Positions 7,708-15,501 of a stretch of 37,571 bases of DNA are shown here, in pieces. The notes beneath the pieces are model-generated. The model was given only the letters and a program-made list of their open reading frames with translations. It searched no databases and was not told the origin of the DNA. Source of the stretch: Arthrobacter sp. HY1533 (GTDB lineage Bacteria > Actinomycetota > Actinomycetes > Actinomycetales > Micrococcaceae). The stretch covers positions 1 to 37,571 of the forward strand of contig NZ_JANKZF010000037.1 of the NCBI RefSeq assembly GCF_027568515.1, written 5' to 3'. Every line of letters starts with the position of its first letter. The stretch's first letter is position 1. The translations under genes were made by a program, and so were the position numbers.

Positions 7708-8334
7708 TCAGGAGCCGAGCCGGCCCCCTGATGCCTCCAGGTAGCAGTTGCCGCAGAGCGACTCGTACCAGACGTCGGCACCCTCGATGGCGACCTGGTC
7801 GCCGTCGAACGTGATCTCGCTGCCCACGCGCCGCGTGTTGAACATGGCCTTGCGGCCGCAGCGGCAGATGGTCTTCAGTTCCTCCAGGGAGTGCGAGATT
7901 TCCATCAACCGGGCGGCGCCGGGGAAGGCGCGGGTGCGGAAGTCGGTGCGCAGGCCATACGCCAGGACGGGCACGCCGTCCAGGACAGCGATCCGGAACA
8001 GCCCGTCCACCTGCTCGGGGTCCAGGAACTGGGCCTCGTCCACGAGCAGGCAGGCCACGGGTGCCATGTCCACGTGCTCCAGCAGGGCGTCGGGGTCATC
8101 GCCCAAGGCCTGCCGGGCGAAAAGTTCGCGGACGTCTGAGCCCGGGGGGATGACAAAGTCCACTTCGCGGCTCACACCGAGCCGGGAAACGATGGAATTC
8201 TCGCCCTTGGTGTCCACGCCGGGCTTGGCCAGGAGCACCCGCTGGCCGCGTTCCTCGTAGTTGAACGCAGCCTGCAGCAGTCCTGTGGACTTGCCCGAGT
8301 TCATGGCGCCATGGCGGAAGTAAAGCTTGGCCAA
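7708..8334 (-). CDS. tdk: Thymidine kinase, type II
   Basis: It phosphorylates thymidine with ATP in nucleotide salvage. The 208-residue protein has the P-loop GAMNSGKST, the Walker B/catalytic segment LLVDEAQFL, the substrate segment YGLRTDFRTRAFPGA, and the structural zinc site made of CRCG and CGNC. I start at a TTG (8334), giving MAKLYFRHGAMNSGKST, because AAAGGA sits at the right distance and family members begin here. The open frame runs 12 codons further but that stretch contains the ribosome-binding site. It is convergent with the acetyltransferase gene and divergent from the DUF4242 gene. Confidence 0.94.
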   Translation of the reverse strand: MAKLYFRHGAMNSGKSTGLLQAAFNYEERGQRVLLAKPGVDTKGENSIVSRLGVSREVDFVIPPGSDVRELFARQALGDDPDALLEHVDMAPVACLLVDEAQFLDPEQVDGLFRIAVLDGVPVLAYGLRTDFRTRAFPGAARLMEISHSLEELKTICRCGRKAMFNTRRVGSEITFDGDQVAIEGADVWYESLCGNCYLEASGGRLGS

Positions 8335-8390
8335 AACGGTCCTTTCATGTTGTCCGGGCCCTGCGCACAAGTTACGCGCCCGTACTGCTG

Positions 8391-8417
8391 TTGCTGCCGA
8401 AATCTCGAACCTATAGT
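8391..8417 (+). promoter_or_regulatory. Predicted promoter of the DUF4242 gene
   Basis: TTGCTG (8391-8396) and TATAGT (8412-8417) are separated by 15 bases. The -10 box is close to consensus. Transcription would start near 8424, about 48 bases before the ATG. Confidence 0.45.
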
Positions 8418-8471
8418 TGAACCGCCGCCCGCAAACCCTGCGGGCCAGTTCAAGACCTAAGGAAGTGCGCC

Positions 8472-8720
8472 ATGCCTGAGTTCATGGACGTCCACAACCA
8501 CATGAAGGGCATTTCGGCCGAGGACCTGCGGGCCGCCCACGAGGCCGACCTGCAGGCCCAAGGCGAGGAAAACGTGGTGTTCAAGAACGCCTGGGCCGAC
8601 CCTGAGACCGGCAAGGTTTTCTGCCTGTCGGAGGCCCCGTCGGCCGAGGCCGTGCTGCGCGTCCATGAACGCACGGGCCACGCCGCCGACGAGATCCACG
8701 CCATCACGCTCGCGGTCTAG
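8472..8720 (+). CDS. DUF4242 (SCO4226-type) small nickel-binding-like protein
   Basis: The 82-residue protein matches the DUF4242/SCO4226 family: MPEFMDVHNHMKGISAEDLRAAHEADLQAQ, then VFKNAWADPETGKVFCLSEAPSAEAVLRVHERTGHAADEIHAI. Streptomyces SCO4226 is a ferredoxin-like fold dimer reported to bind nickel. The histidines in HNHMKG, in AHEADL and in the HERTGH stretch are the likely metal-binding residues. The cell role of the family is not established. The start is supported by AAGGAAG upstream, and a good promoter precedes it. A hairpin separates it from convergent pyrE. Confidence 0.88.
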   Translation: MPEFMDVHNHMKGISAEDLRAAHEADLQAQGEENVVFKNAWADPETGKVFCLSEAPSAEAVLRVHERTGHAADEIHAITLAV

Positions 8721-8730
8721 CCGGAGCCGT

Positions 8731-8760
8731 GGTGGGCCCACGCGTCGGAGCGGGCCCGCC
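8731..8760. terminator. GC-rich hairpin between convergent DUF4242 gene and pyrE
   Basis: GGTGGGCCC (8731-8739) pairs with GGGCCCGCC (8752-8760) with one G-U or A-C position depending on strand. It fills the 47-base gap between two convergent stop codons, where a bidirectional terminator would be expected. No T-run follows on either strand, so efficiency is uncertain. Confidence 0.4.
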
Positions 8761-8767
8761 GAAATGC

Positions 8768-9334
8768 TTACTCCAGGCCGAGTTCGTCCTTGCCGAAGAT
8801 GAACAGGTACGGGACGTTGGCCTCGGCCTCGATGCGCTCCTTGGCGCCGGTGTCGCGGTCAACGATCACGGCCACGGCCTGGATGTTGCCGCCTGCCTTG
8901 AGCACGCCCTCGACGGCGGTCAGGGCCGAGCCGCCCGTGGTGGAGGTGTCTTCCAGGACAACCACCTTGCGGCCGTCAACGCCCGGGCCTTCCACCTGGC
9001 GGCCCATGCCGTAGGACTTCTGTGCCTTGCGGACCACGAAGGCATCGATGGCGCGGCCGGCATCGCCTGCTGCATGCATCAGGGCCGTTCCGACGGGGTC
9101 TGCACCCATGGTCAGGCCGCCGGCGGTCTCAAACTCAATGCCGGCGTCGTCCAGCATGGCCAGCATGACGCGGCCGGCGAGGCGGGAGGCCTCGTGGTGG
9201 AGCGTAATGCGGCGCAGGTCGATGTAGTAGTCGGCCTCCTTGCCGGAGGAGAGAGTCACCTTGCCGCGGACAACGGCGAGTTCCTTGACGAGTTCGAGCA
9301 GGCGGGCGCGGTCAGCGGCGAGAGTCTGGGTCAT
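8768..9334 (-). CDS. pyrE: Orotate phosphoribosyltransferase
   Basis: PyrE transfers ribose 5-phosphate from PRPP to orotate, giving OMP in pyrimidine synthesis. The 188-residue protein has the type I phosphoribosyltransferase signature [15 protein letters not shown], which binds PRPP, the mobile loop region [14 protein letters not shown], the early [14 protein letters not shown] segment, and [14 protein letters not shown] start at ATG 9334 ([22 protein letters not shown]). A TAGAAT box ends eight bases upstream, so the transcript probably begins at the start codon. An ATG six codons earlier is possible but would lie before the expected transcription start. It is divergent from nadE. Confidence 0.95.
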   Translation of the reverse strand: MTQTLAADRARLLELVKELAVVRGKVTLSSGKEADYYIDLRRITLHHEASRLAGRVMLAMLDDAGIEFETAGGLTMGADPVGTALMHAAGDAGRAIDAFVVRKAQKSYGMGRQVEGPGVDGRKVVVLEDTSTTGGSALTAVEGVLKAGGNIQAVAVIVDRDTGAKERIEAEANVPYLFIFGKDELGLE

Positions 9335-9341
9335 GGCATCC

Positions 9342-9347
9342 ATTCTA
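9342..9347 (-). promoter_or_regulatory. Predicted -10 box of leaderless pyrE
   Basis: TAGAAT on the minus strand (9347-9342) ends seven bases before the A of the pyrE ATG. With normal -10 geometry the first transcribed base would be the start codon itself. I see no convincing -35 box. Confidence 0.4.
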
Positions 9348-9390
9348 ATGGCGCACCCGGACACCCCATGCCGTGGCCGCCAGCGTGTAT

Positions 9391-9456
9391 GGCCCCTCGG
9401 AGATTACGGCTTCGCTCGTCGGGGGCCCCTCGGACGCTACGCTTGGCTCATGCGCG
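9391..9456 (+). repeat. Two tandem 33-base degenerate units in the nadE promoter
   Basis: GGCCCCTCGGA occurs at 9391-9401 and again at 9424-9434, exactly 33 bases apart. The bases after each copy stay similar (TACGGCTTCGCTC against TACGCTTGGCTC) with a one-base shift. The second unit contains TACGCT (9438-9443), a likely -10 box six bases before the nadE ATG. The units could be a tandem operator or duplicated promoter, or copies of a dispersed repeat. Confidence 0.5.
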
Positions 9457-10271
9457 AACTACAGGCTCAGATCATTGCAGAACTCGGCGTCCAGCCCAGG
9501 ATCGACCCGGCCGCGGAGGTTGCCCGCCGCGTCCAGTTCCTGAAGGACTACCTCAAGGCCACCGGCACCAAGGGATTTGTGCTGGGCATCAGCGGCGGGC
9601 TCGACTCAAGCCTGGCGGGCCGGCTGGCGCAGCTGGCCGTTCAGGAGCTGGCGGCCGAAGGGGTCGAGGCCAACTTCATTGCCGTCCGGCTGCCCTACGG
9701 CGTCCAGCACGACGAGGCCGACGCCCAGAAGGCCCTCGAGTTCATTTCCGCCAAGACGGAGTGGACGTTCAACATCGCCCCGGCCGTTGACGGCTTCGAG
9801 GCCGAGTTCGCCAAGACCGCCACGGAAAGCGTCAGCGACTTCAACAAGGGCAACATCAAGGCCCGCAGCCGCATGATCGCCCAGTACGCCCTGGCCGGCC
9901 ATGACAACCTGCTGGTCATCGGCACCGACCATGCCGCCGAGTCCGTGACAGGTTTCTTTACGAAGTTTGGCGACGGCGGGGCCGACATCCTTCCGCTGTT
10001 CACCCTGAACAAGCGCCAGAACCGCGAACTCCTCAAGCACCTGGGCGCCCCGGAACAGCTCTGGGCCAAGGTGCCCACAGCCGATCTCCTGGACGGCGTC
10101 CCCGGCCGCACCGACGAGGACGAGCTCGGCATCAGCTACGACAACATTGACGACTACCTCGAGGGCAAAGCCATCCCCGAGACGGCCGCGGCATCCATTG
10201 AGCGCCGCTACCTGCAAAGCCGCCACAAGCGCACCACGCCCGTGACCCTGCTCGACAACTGGTGGCGCTGA
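9450..10271 (+). CDS. nadE: Ammonia-dependent NAD+ synthetase
   Basis: NadE adenylates and amidates deamido-NAD+ with ammonia to make NAD+. The 273-residue length matches the short ammonia-dependent form without a glutaminase domain. GISGGLDSS at 46-54 is the PP-loop that binds ATP pyrophosphate. Further conserved parts are [64 protein letters not shown] and the C-terminal [17 protein letters not shown]. The start is set by the family N-terminus [14 protein letters not shown]. No ribosome-binding site precedes it, and a -10 box six bases upstream points to a leaderless transcript. Confidence 0.96.
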   Translation: MRELQAQIIAELGVQPRIDPAAEVARRVQFLKDYLKATGTKGFVLGISGGLDSSLAGRLAQLAVQELAAEGVEANFIAVRLPYGVQHDEADAQKALEFISAKTEWTFNIAPAVDGFEAEFAKTATESVSDFNKGNIKARSRMIAQYALAGHDNLLVIGTDHAAESVTGFFTKFGDGGADILPLFTLNKRQNRELLKHLGAPEQLWAKVPTADLLDGVPGRTDEDELGISYDNIDDYLEGKAIPETAAASIERRYLQSRHKRTTPVTLLDNWWR

Positions 10272-10486
10272 CTTCCCCACAGTCAGGCCGCACGACGGCG
10301 GGCCGTCACCTTCAGGGGACAGGTGCGGGAGCGTTCGGGAAAAGGCAGCATCAGCAGATGCAGCGTTGCCGAAAAATGGCCATTAAGTGATGCCGCGTCG
10401 GGGAGGGGCGGGCAGTTTCGGGGAACCTGGCAGTTCGCGTGCCGCCCGGGGCACCCCGGGGCGCCAGAACTTGATAGCTTGGTTAC

Positions 10487-11290
10487 GTGAAGATTGCTAC
10501 CTGGAATGTGAACTCGCTGCGTGCCCGTGCCGACCGTGTGGAGGACTGGCTGCGCCGCACCGACGCCGACGTTCTGGCCATCCAGGAAACCAAGTGCAAG
10601 GACGAGAACTTCCCCTGGGAGCTCTTTGAAAACAACGGCTACGAGGTGGCCCACTTTGGCCTGAGCCAGTGGAACGGCGTTGCCATTGCCTCCCGCGTGG
10701 GCCTTGAGGACGTGGAACGCACGTTTTCCGGCCAGCCCGCCTTCGGCAAGGGCGGCAAGGACCCTGTCCAGGAGGCCCGCGCCATCGCCGCCACGTGCAA
10801 CGGCGTGCGCATCTGGAGCCTGTACGTGCCCAACGGACGCGCGCTTGATGACGAGCACATGCCCTACAAATTGCAGTGGCTGGACGAGCTGAAGAACCAG
10901 GCCACCGGCTGGCTCGCGGAAGATCCGCAGGCACAGATTGCCCTCATGGGCGACTGGAACATCGCCCCGCAGGACGATGACGTGTGGGACATCGATTTCT
11001 TCATTGAGCAGGGTCTCACCCACGTCAGCGCACCCGAGCGGGCAGCGTTCTCGGCGTTTGAGACCGCCGGATTTGCCGACGTCGTCCGTCCCTTGCACCC
11101 GGGCCCCGGCGTTTACACCTACTGGGACTACACCCAGCTGCGCTTCCCCAAGAAGGAAGGCATGCGCATTGACTTTGTGCTGGCATCGCCCGCACTGGCC
11201 GCTCGTGTCACCGGCGCCTCGATCGACCGCGAGGAACGCAAGGGCAAGGGCGCCTCCGACCACGCCCCTGTCATCGTGGAACTGGACTGA
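10487..11290 (+). CDS. xthA: Exodeoxyribonuclease III (AP endonuclease)
   Basis: This DNA-repair nuclease cleaves at abasic sites and removes 3' blocks. The 267-residue protein shows the exonuclease III order of motifs: MKIATWNVNSLRAR at the start, LAIQETK with metal-binding Glu34, SLYVPNGR, MGDWNIAP with catalytic Asp and Asn, and the terminal KGASDHAPVIVEL with the Asp-His pair. It starts at a GTG (10487) without a ribosome-binding site. TAGCTT at 10475-10480 is six bases upstream, so the gene is probably leaderless. The next gene begins three bases after its stop. Confidence 0.95.
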   Translation: MKIATWNVNSLRARADRVEDWLRRTDADVLAIQETKCKDENFPWELFENNGYEVAHFGLSQWNGVAIASRVGLEDVERTFSGQPAFGKGGKDPVQEARAIAATCNGVRIWSLYVPNGRALDDEHMPYKLQWLDELKNQATGWLAEDPQAQIALMGDWNIAPQDDDVWDIDFFIEQGLTHVSAPERAAFSAFETAGFADVVRPLHPGPGVYTYWDYTQLRFPKKEGMRIDFVLASPALAARVTGASIDREERKGKGASDHAPVIVELD

Positions 11291-11293
11291 GCC

Positions 11294-12136
11294 ATGGCTT
11301 CCGGGCTGTATTTGGGCGGGGTGCAACTCCCCTTTGTCTCCAGCCTGCGCATCTACCTGCCCCGCGAGGCCTACACGGACACCGAGTTCAGCTACCTGGA
11401 ACGGCGGATGGAACCCGGGCAGAACGCCGTGAGCGTTGACGCCTCCGAACTGGCCGATTCCCTGGGCAGGGTGGGACGGCCGCGCCCCAATCCGCTGCCG
11501 TTGTTGGCCGGGGACCGGGTGCGGGTGCTCCAAATGGATGCCGACGAACCTCTTTTGTACGCCCCCAACCAAGTGGTGGCGCGGTCCATAGCCGGAGCCG
11601 CCGAGCTGCTCTCCGGCCTCATGGAACCGCTGGCAACCCTGATTCTTCCCGCGGAACGCTGGGCCGAGGACCTGGAACGTGCCACAACCGCACCCCAGCT
11701 GGACCTGCCGTTGCAGACCCGCACGTCCACGTGGGGCGTCCCCTTTAGCTGGTTCACCCTGGTCTATGCCAACGACCGCATGGAGGTGGTGGAATCCGGC
11801 GGCCGCATCCTCACCGTGCGCATCCAGGTCCCGCTCTCCGTTGCCGTGGGCAGGGCCGAGCGGACGCTGCTGATGCTTGCCCGCATGGCACCGGACCTTG
11901 ACTTGTTCACCGAGCTCGAAGACCTGGGCCGCTGGTTGTCCGGCTTCGACGGTGATGGCGTCGTGGAGCTTGACTACGGCCCCGTGGCCAACAGGGTCCA
12001 CCCCGACGACTCCCCCGCCGACGTCCACATGGGCTTGGCCTGCCTGGCCGAAGGGGACTTCACGGGCGCGGCCGCGGCCTACCGCAGGCTGGCCAACCGC
12101 TGGATGCCCATCAGGCAGCTCGCCCGGGCCAGCTGA
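11294..12136 (+). CDS. Uncharacterised conserved protein downstream of xthA
   Basis: I recognise this 280-residue protein only as a conserved actinobacterial hypothetical, possibly of the DUF8083 type. It opens MASGLYLGGVQLPFVSSLRIYLPREAY and has a middle part, WGVPFSWFTLVYANDRMEVVESGGRILTVRIQVPLS, typical of a soluble alpha/beta protein. There is no signal peptide, membrane helix or obvious catalytic motif. The C-terminal 40 residues (DVHMGLACLAEGDFTGAAAAYRRLANRW) resemble a single TPR-like helix pair. It starts three bases after xthA with GGACTGAG overlapping the xthA stop, so the two are probably co-translated, which hints at a link to DNA repair. Confidence 0.75.
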   Translation: MASGLYLGGVQLPFVSSLRIYLPREAYTDTEFSYLERRMEPGQNAVSVDASELADSLGRVGRPRPNPLPLLAGDRVRVLQMDADEPLLYAPNQVVARSIAGAAELLSGLMEPLATLILPAERWAEDLERATTAPQLDLPLQTRTSTWGVPFSWFTLVYANDRMEVVESGGRILTVRIQVPLSVAVGRAERTLLMLARMAPDLDLFTELEDLGRWLSGFDGDGVVELDYGPVANRVHPDDSPADVHMGLACLAEGDFTGAAAAYRRLANRWMPIRQLARAS

Positions 12137-12145
12137 GGCTGGCCG

Positions 12146-13156
12146 TCACAGCAGGGGCGCGGTGCTGTTGCGCAGGATGAGCTCAAAGGGCATGACCCGT
12201 TCCTGGACCGCACCGGGCGTCCCGGCCAGCTCGGCCAGCACCATGCTGGCCGCCGCCCGGCCGTGCTCCAGTGGTTGCTGTGCAACCGTGGAGAGGCCGG
12301 CCGGGGCGGAAAAATCGTGGTCGTCAATGCCGATGATGGACAAGTCCCGGGGAATCTGGATGCCCCGGCGCTGTGCCTCAAACATGGCCCCCAGCGCCAT
12401 CTCGTCCGAGCTGCAAAAAAGAGCTGTGGGCTTCTCGCCAGGCAGATCAAAAATGCTGGCGGCGGCCCGCACACCGTCGGCCACGGTGAAGTCGCCGGAC
12501 ACCATCCATTCGGGCCGCAGCTCCAGCCCGGCACGCCCCATGACATTTTCAAAGGACACCGTGCGCAAGGCCGGGACCCTGAAGTTGCGTTCGTCCTCCA
12601 CCCCGCCGTGCAGGTAGCCGATCCGGGTGTGGCCCAGCCCGATCAGGTGCTCCGTGGCAGTCGCTGCCGCAGCCATGTCGTCGATGTACACGCCGGTGCA
12701 GCCGTCCACGGGGCCACCCACCGACATCAGCGGGATTTCTGTGCGCTGCAACTGGAGCAGCTCCTCGTCCGAGAGGCCCAGTGAGAAGACCAGCAGGGCG
12801 TCAATGTGCTTTCGCACCATGCTTTCGGTGAAGCTGCGCTTGCGCCCGTGCAGGTATCCGCCCAGGCTGAACAGCAGCAGGTTGTAGCCGTGTTCGCGCA
12901 GCACCTGGTCCACGCCCTCGATGGCGTGCCCAAAATACCAGCGGTCCACATAGGGCACCAGGACACCCACCGTCTTGGTGCGCCCGGTGGCCAGCCTGCT
13001 TGCCGAGGGTGAGGGGACGTAGCCCATTTCCTGGGCCACTGCCAGCACCCGGGCACGGGTGGCGGGGTTGACCTTGGGCAGTCCCCGCAATGCCCGTGAC
13101 ACTGTGGCCGTGGAAACCTCCGCGCGTGCTGCCACGTCGTCAATGCTGACCTTCAC
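12146..13156 (-). CDS. LacI-family transcriptional regulator of the adjoining sugar operon
   Basis: The 336-residue protein has a LacI N-terminal helix-turn-helix (SIDDVAARAEVSTATVSRAL, residues 4-23), a hinge helix ending in PSASRLATGRTKTVGVLVP, and a periplasmic-binding-protein-like effector domain with SVGGPVDGCTGVYIDD and ALFCSSDEMALGAMFEAQRRGIQIPRDLSIIGIDDHDF. Such proteins repress sugar genes and release DNA on binding the inducer. It is the last gene of the importer operon and starts at a GTG behind GAAAGGGG. A LacI-type operator at 16882-16895 in the operon promoter suggests autoregulation. The sugar is unknown. Confidence 0.93.
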   Translation of the reverse strand: MKVSIDDVAARAEVSTATVSRALRGLPKVNPATRARVLAVAQEMGYVPSPSASRLATGRTKTVGVLVPYVDRWYFGHAIEGVDQVLREHGYNLLLFSLGGYLHGRKRSFTESMVRKHIDALLVFSLGLSDEELLQLQRTEIPLMSVGGPVDGCTGVYIDDMAAAATATEHLIGLGHTRIGYLHGGVEDERNFRVPALRTVSFENVMGRAGLELRPEWMVSGDFTVADGVRAAASIFDLPGEKPTALFCSSDEMALGAMFEAQRRGIQIPRDLSIIGIDDHDFSAPAGLSTVAQQPLEHGRAAASMVLAELAGTPGAVQERVMPFELILRNSTAPLL

Positions 13157-13198
13157 GCCTGCCCCTTTCGCGGTTTCCCCGGCCCCAGTCCGCTTGCT

Positions 13199-13456
13199 TT
13201 AGTTTTGTCGCCTGCCCCGCCTGGCAGGGAGCCTGCGGCGCAGCCGGACCATGCCCCACAGGCCCGCGCAAACCAGCAACAATCCTAGCGCCCACATGAG
13301 TGCCGGCTGTCCCGTGACCTCCATCCAGACCGTCACGCCAAACAGGACCACAGCCCAGAAACCGAGGAAGCCGATGATGATGTCAAAGTCCTCGGCACTC
13401 TTTTGCCTGCTGGTGGGGATGTGCAGTCCGTTGGACTCGTTGTCCTTGTGCGCCAT
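13199..13456 (-). CDS. Small two-helix membrane protein in the sugar importer operon
   Basis: This 85-residue protein has a polar N-terminus (MAHKDNESNGLHIPTSRQKS), two hydrophobic segments (about 27-46 and 51-69) and a strongly basic tail (RLRRRLPARRGRRQN) that should lie in the cytoplasm. It begins three bases after the second permease stop codon and precedes lacI. I do not recognise a family. Its place inside the operon suggests an accessory role in the transporter, but a chance passenger is equally possible. Confidence 0.65.
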   Translation of the reverse strand: MAHKDNESNGLHIPTSRQKSAEDFDIIIGFLGFWAVVLFGVTVWMEVTGQPALMWALGLLLVCAGLWGMVRLRRRLPARRGRRQN

Positions 13457-13459
13457 GGC

Positions 13460-14350
13460 CTACTTCACCGCCCCGGCTGTCAGCCCGGCCACGATCTTGC
13501 GCTGGAAGATCAACACCAGGATCACCAGTGGAATGGTGACCACCGTGCCTGCTGCCATGACTGCCGTGTACGGTTCCTGGTGTGGTTGGGAGCCGGCAAA
13601 ATTGGCGATGGCAACAGTAACTGTTTGCGTGTCCTTGTTGGAGAGAATGCTTGCAATCAAGTACTCGTTCCAGGATGCGATGAAGGCAAGGATTGCTGTG
13701 GTGAATACCGCCGGAGCGGCCAGCGGCATGATGATCCGCCGGAACGCCTGCCCCTGGGTGCACCCGTCAATGCGGGCCGCCTCCTCCAGTTCCCACGGCA
13801 TTTCCCGGAAGAAGGACGTCAGGGTGTAGACCGTCAGCGGCAGCACAAATGAGATGTTGGGAATGATCAACGCCTGGTACGTGCCATTCCAGCCAACGTT
13901 GCCAAACAGCTGGAACAGCGGGGTCACAATTGCGACGCCTGGGAACATCGAAGCACCAAGAACCACGCCCAGCACCATAAACTTGCCGCGAAAGTTCAGC
14001 CGGGCCAGTGCGTATGCGGCGAAGACGCCGAACAGCAGGGCAACAATTGTGGTCACCCCGGAGATGAACAGGGAGTTCAGCAACGCCCTGTCAAGGTGGT
14101 TGCCCAGCTGGGAGGAAAACGCCGTGGCGAAGTTGTCCCAGGTGACGTGGGTGAAGAACGGGGTGGAATCAAAGGTGTAGCCAACATCGCGGAAGGCCGT
14201 GACAATCATCCAGTAGAAGGGCAGCAGGCACCAGATCACGATGACGGCAGCACTGATGTAGGTGCGGGTGCTTGACCAGTTCTCCCGGCGCCTGGCCACC
14301 GATTTAGCGGCTGCGGTGTGGGACTTCACGGTAGAGGTGGTGGTGCTCAT
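13460..14350 (-). CDS. Carbohydrate ABC transporter permease, MalG type
   Basis: A 296-residue inner-membrane permease of the CUT1 sugar importers. It has a short cytoplasmic N-terminus, about six membrane helices, and the EAA loop EEAARIDGCTQGQAFRRIIMPLAAP that contacts the ATPase. The terminal RKIVAGLTAGAVK is characteristic of MalG-like subunits. Its ATG overlaps the preceding permease stop (ATGA), which indicates translational coupling. It works with the permease encoded at 14347-15378 and the binding protein encoded at 15502-16785. The substrate is a sugar or oligosaccharide that sequence alone does not identify. Confidence 0.95.
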   Translation of the reverse strand: MSTTTSTVKSHTAAAKSVARRRENWSSTRTYISAAVIVIWCLLPFYWMIVTAFRDVGYTFDSTPFFTHVTWDNFATAFSSQLGNHLDRALLNSLFISGVTTIVALLFGVFAAYALARLNFRGKFMVLGVVLGASMFPGVAIVTPLFQLFGNVGWNGTYQALIIPNISFVLPLTVYTLTSFFREMPWELEEAARIDGCTQGQAFRRIIMPLAAPAVFTTAILAFIASWNEYLIASILSNKDTQTVTVAIANFAGSQPHQEPYTAVMAAGTVVTIPLVILVLIFQRKIVAGLTAGAVK

Positions 14351-15378
14351 TTGATTTTCCCCTTCGCTCCGCCGCTGGCGGATTCAACGGCGTTGGCTCC
14401 GAGGAACCGCACGAAGATGAACGCCACGATGAAGATGATCAGGAAGGTGATGGTGGACAGGGCCGCGGCGGAATTGAAGCCGACGCGAATCTGGTTCACC
14501 ACCAGGATGGACAGTGTTGTGGTGCCGTTGGCGCCGCCGGTCATGATGGCCGGCAAATCGTACATGCGCAGGGCATCCAGGACACGGAACAAGATGGCCA
14601 CCATGAGCGCCGGCTTGACCAGCGGAAGCGTGATGAGGCGGAATCGCTGCCAGGCGGATGCCCCGTCCACCTTGGCCGCCTCGTACACCTCGGCGGGGAT
14701 CATCTGCAGACCGGCCAGGATGAGCAACGCCATGAAGGGCGTTGTCTTCCAAACATCGGCAATGATGATGGCCGCCTGGGCGGGACCTTGGCTGCCGGTC
14801 CACAGGATCTCCGTGTTGAACAAGGTGTTGGCGATGCCGTCAAAGGCGAAGATGAAGAACCAGAGCTTGGCGGTGACGGCCGTGGGGATGGCCCATGGGA
14901 CCAGCACTGCGGCCCGCAGCACGCTGCGGCCGCGGAAGGTGCGGGCCATGATCACTGCCATCCAGAATCCCAGGAGGGTTTCAAAGAAGACTGTGACTGC
15001 CGTGAAGAAGAAGGTGACTCCTGTGGCGCTCCAGAACTGGGCACCCAGAGTTCCGGGCGGGCAGCTGGCCGCGCCAGCGGGGGTGTCGCACTGCTGGAAC
15101 AGCCAGTGGATGTAGTTGGCAAAGCCGGCAAAACCCCCGGCCACAAAGCTGCCGGTCACGGGGTCCAGGCCCTCGTCCTGTTGGAAGGACATGTAAATGG
15201 CATTGAGTACTGGGTACAGAATCACTATGGCCAGCACAATCAGGGTGGGGGCAACCAGCAACGCTGCCGCACGGCCCTGCGTCTTTTCCTTGCGGTCCGC
15301 ACCGACTTCCTTGTTCTCACCACCCTTGCGGGCTGTTTTTCGACCGGGCAGTGCACCCGGTTCAAGTTGTGTTGACAT
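14347..15378 (-). CDS. Carbohydrate ABC transporter permease, MalF type
   Basis: The partner CUT1 permease, 343 residues. A long basic cytoplasmic N-terminus (about 35 residues, many Lys and Arg) precedes the first helix, ALLVAPTLIVLAIVILYPVLNAIYMSF. A periplasmic loop with two cysteines (CDTPAGAASC) follows, and the EAA loop is EAAKVDGASAWQRFRLITLPLVKP. The two close cysteines could form a disulfide. GAAAGGAAAG lies upstream of the ATG at 15378. The 122 bases before it, back to the binding-protein gene, carry two hairpins that probably lower expression relative to the binding protein. Confidence 0.95.
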   Translation of the reverse strand: MSTQLEPGALPGRKTARKGGENKEVGADRKEKTQGRAAALLVAPTLIVLAIVILYPVLNAIYMSFQQDEGLDPVTGSFVAGGFAGFANYIHWLFQQCDTPAGAASCPPGTLGAQFWSATGVTFFFTAVTVFFETLLGFWMAVIMARTFRGRSVLRAAVLVPWAIPTAVTAKLWFFIFAFDGIANTLFNTEILWTGSQGPAQAAIIIADVWKTTPFMALLILAGLQMIPAEVYEAAKVDGASAWQRFRLITLPLVKPALMVAILFRVLDALRMYDLPAIMTGGANGTTTLSILVVNQIRVGFNSAAALSTITFLIIFIVAFIFVRFLGANAVESASGGAKGKIK

Positions 15379-15408
15379 GCTGCTTTCCTTTCACCACGGC
15401 TCTGTGTG

Positions 15409-15484
15409 GCATCACGCTAGCGGTGATGCGAGGGCAGGCGCTGCGGCGTTCCCGGCGTGGTTATCCACTGCCGCGAACGCCGCA
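15409..15484 (-). promoter_or_regulatory. Two intercistronic hairpins between binding-protein and permease genes
   Basis: The first, TGCGGCGTTC (15442-15451) with GAACGCCGCA (15475-15484), encloses a second stem built around GTGG-TTAT-CCAC. The other is GCATCAC (15409-15415) with GTGATGC (15423-15429). Neither is followed by a T-run. Structures in this position in sugar-importer operons are known to protect the upstream mRNA and to attenuate the downstream genes, which keeps the binding protein in excess. Confidence 0.6.
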
Positions 15485-15501
15485 CGCTCACTGTTGAGGC
15501 G

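Noticed and set aside
10283-12028. Long minus-strand open frame of 581 codons opposite xthA and its neighbour
   Set aside because: Low-complexity Gly/His/Val-rich translation with no domain, antisense to two well-supported coupled genes.
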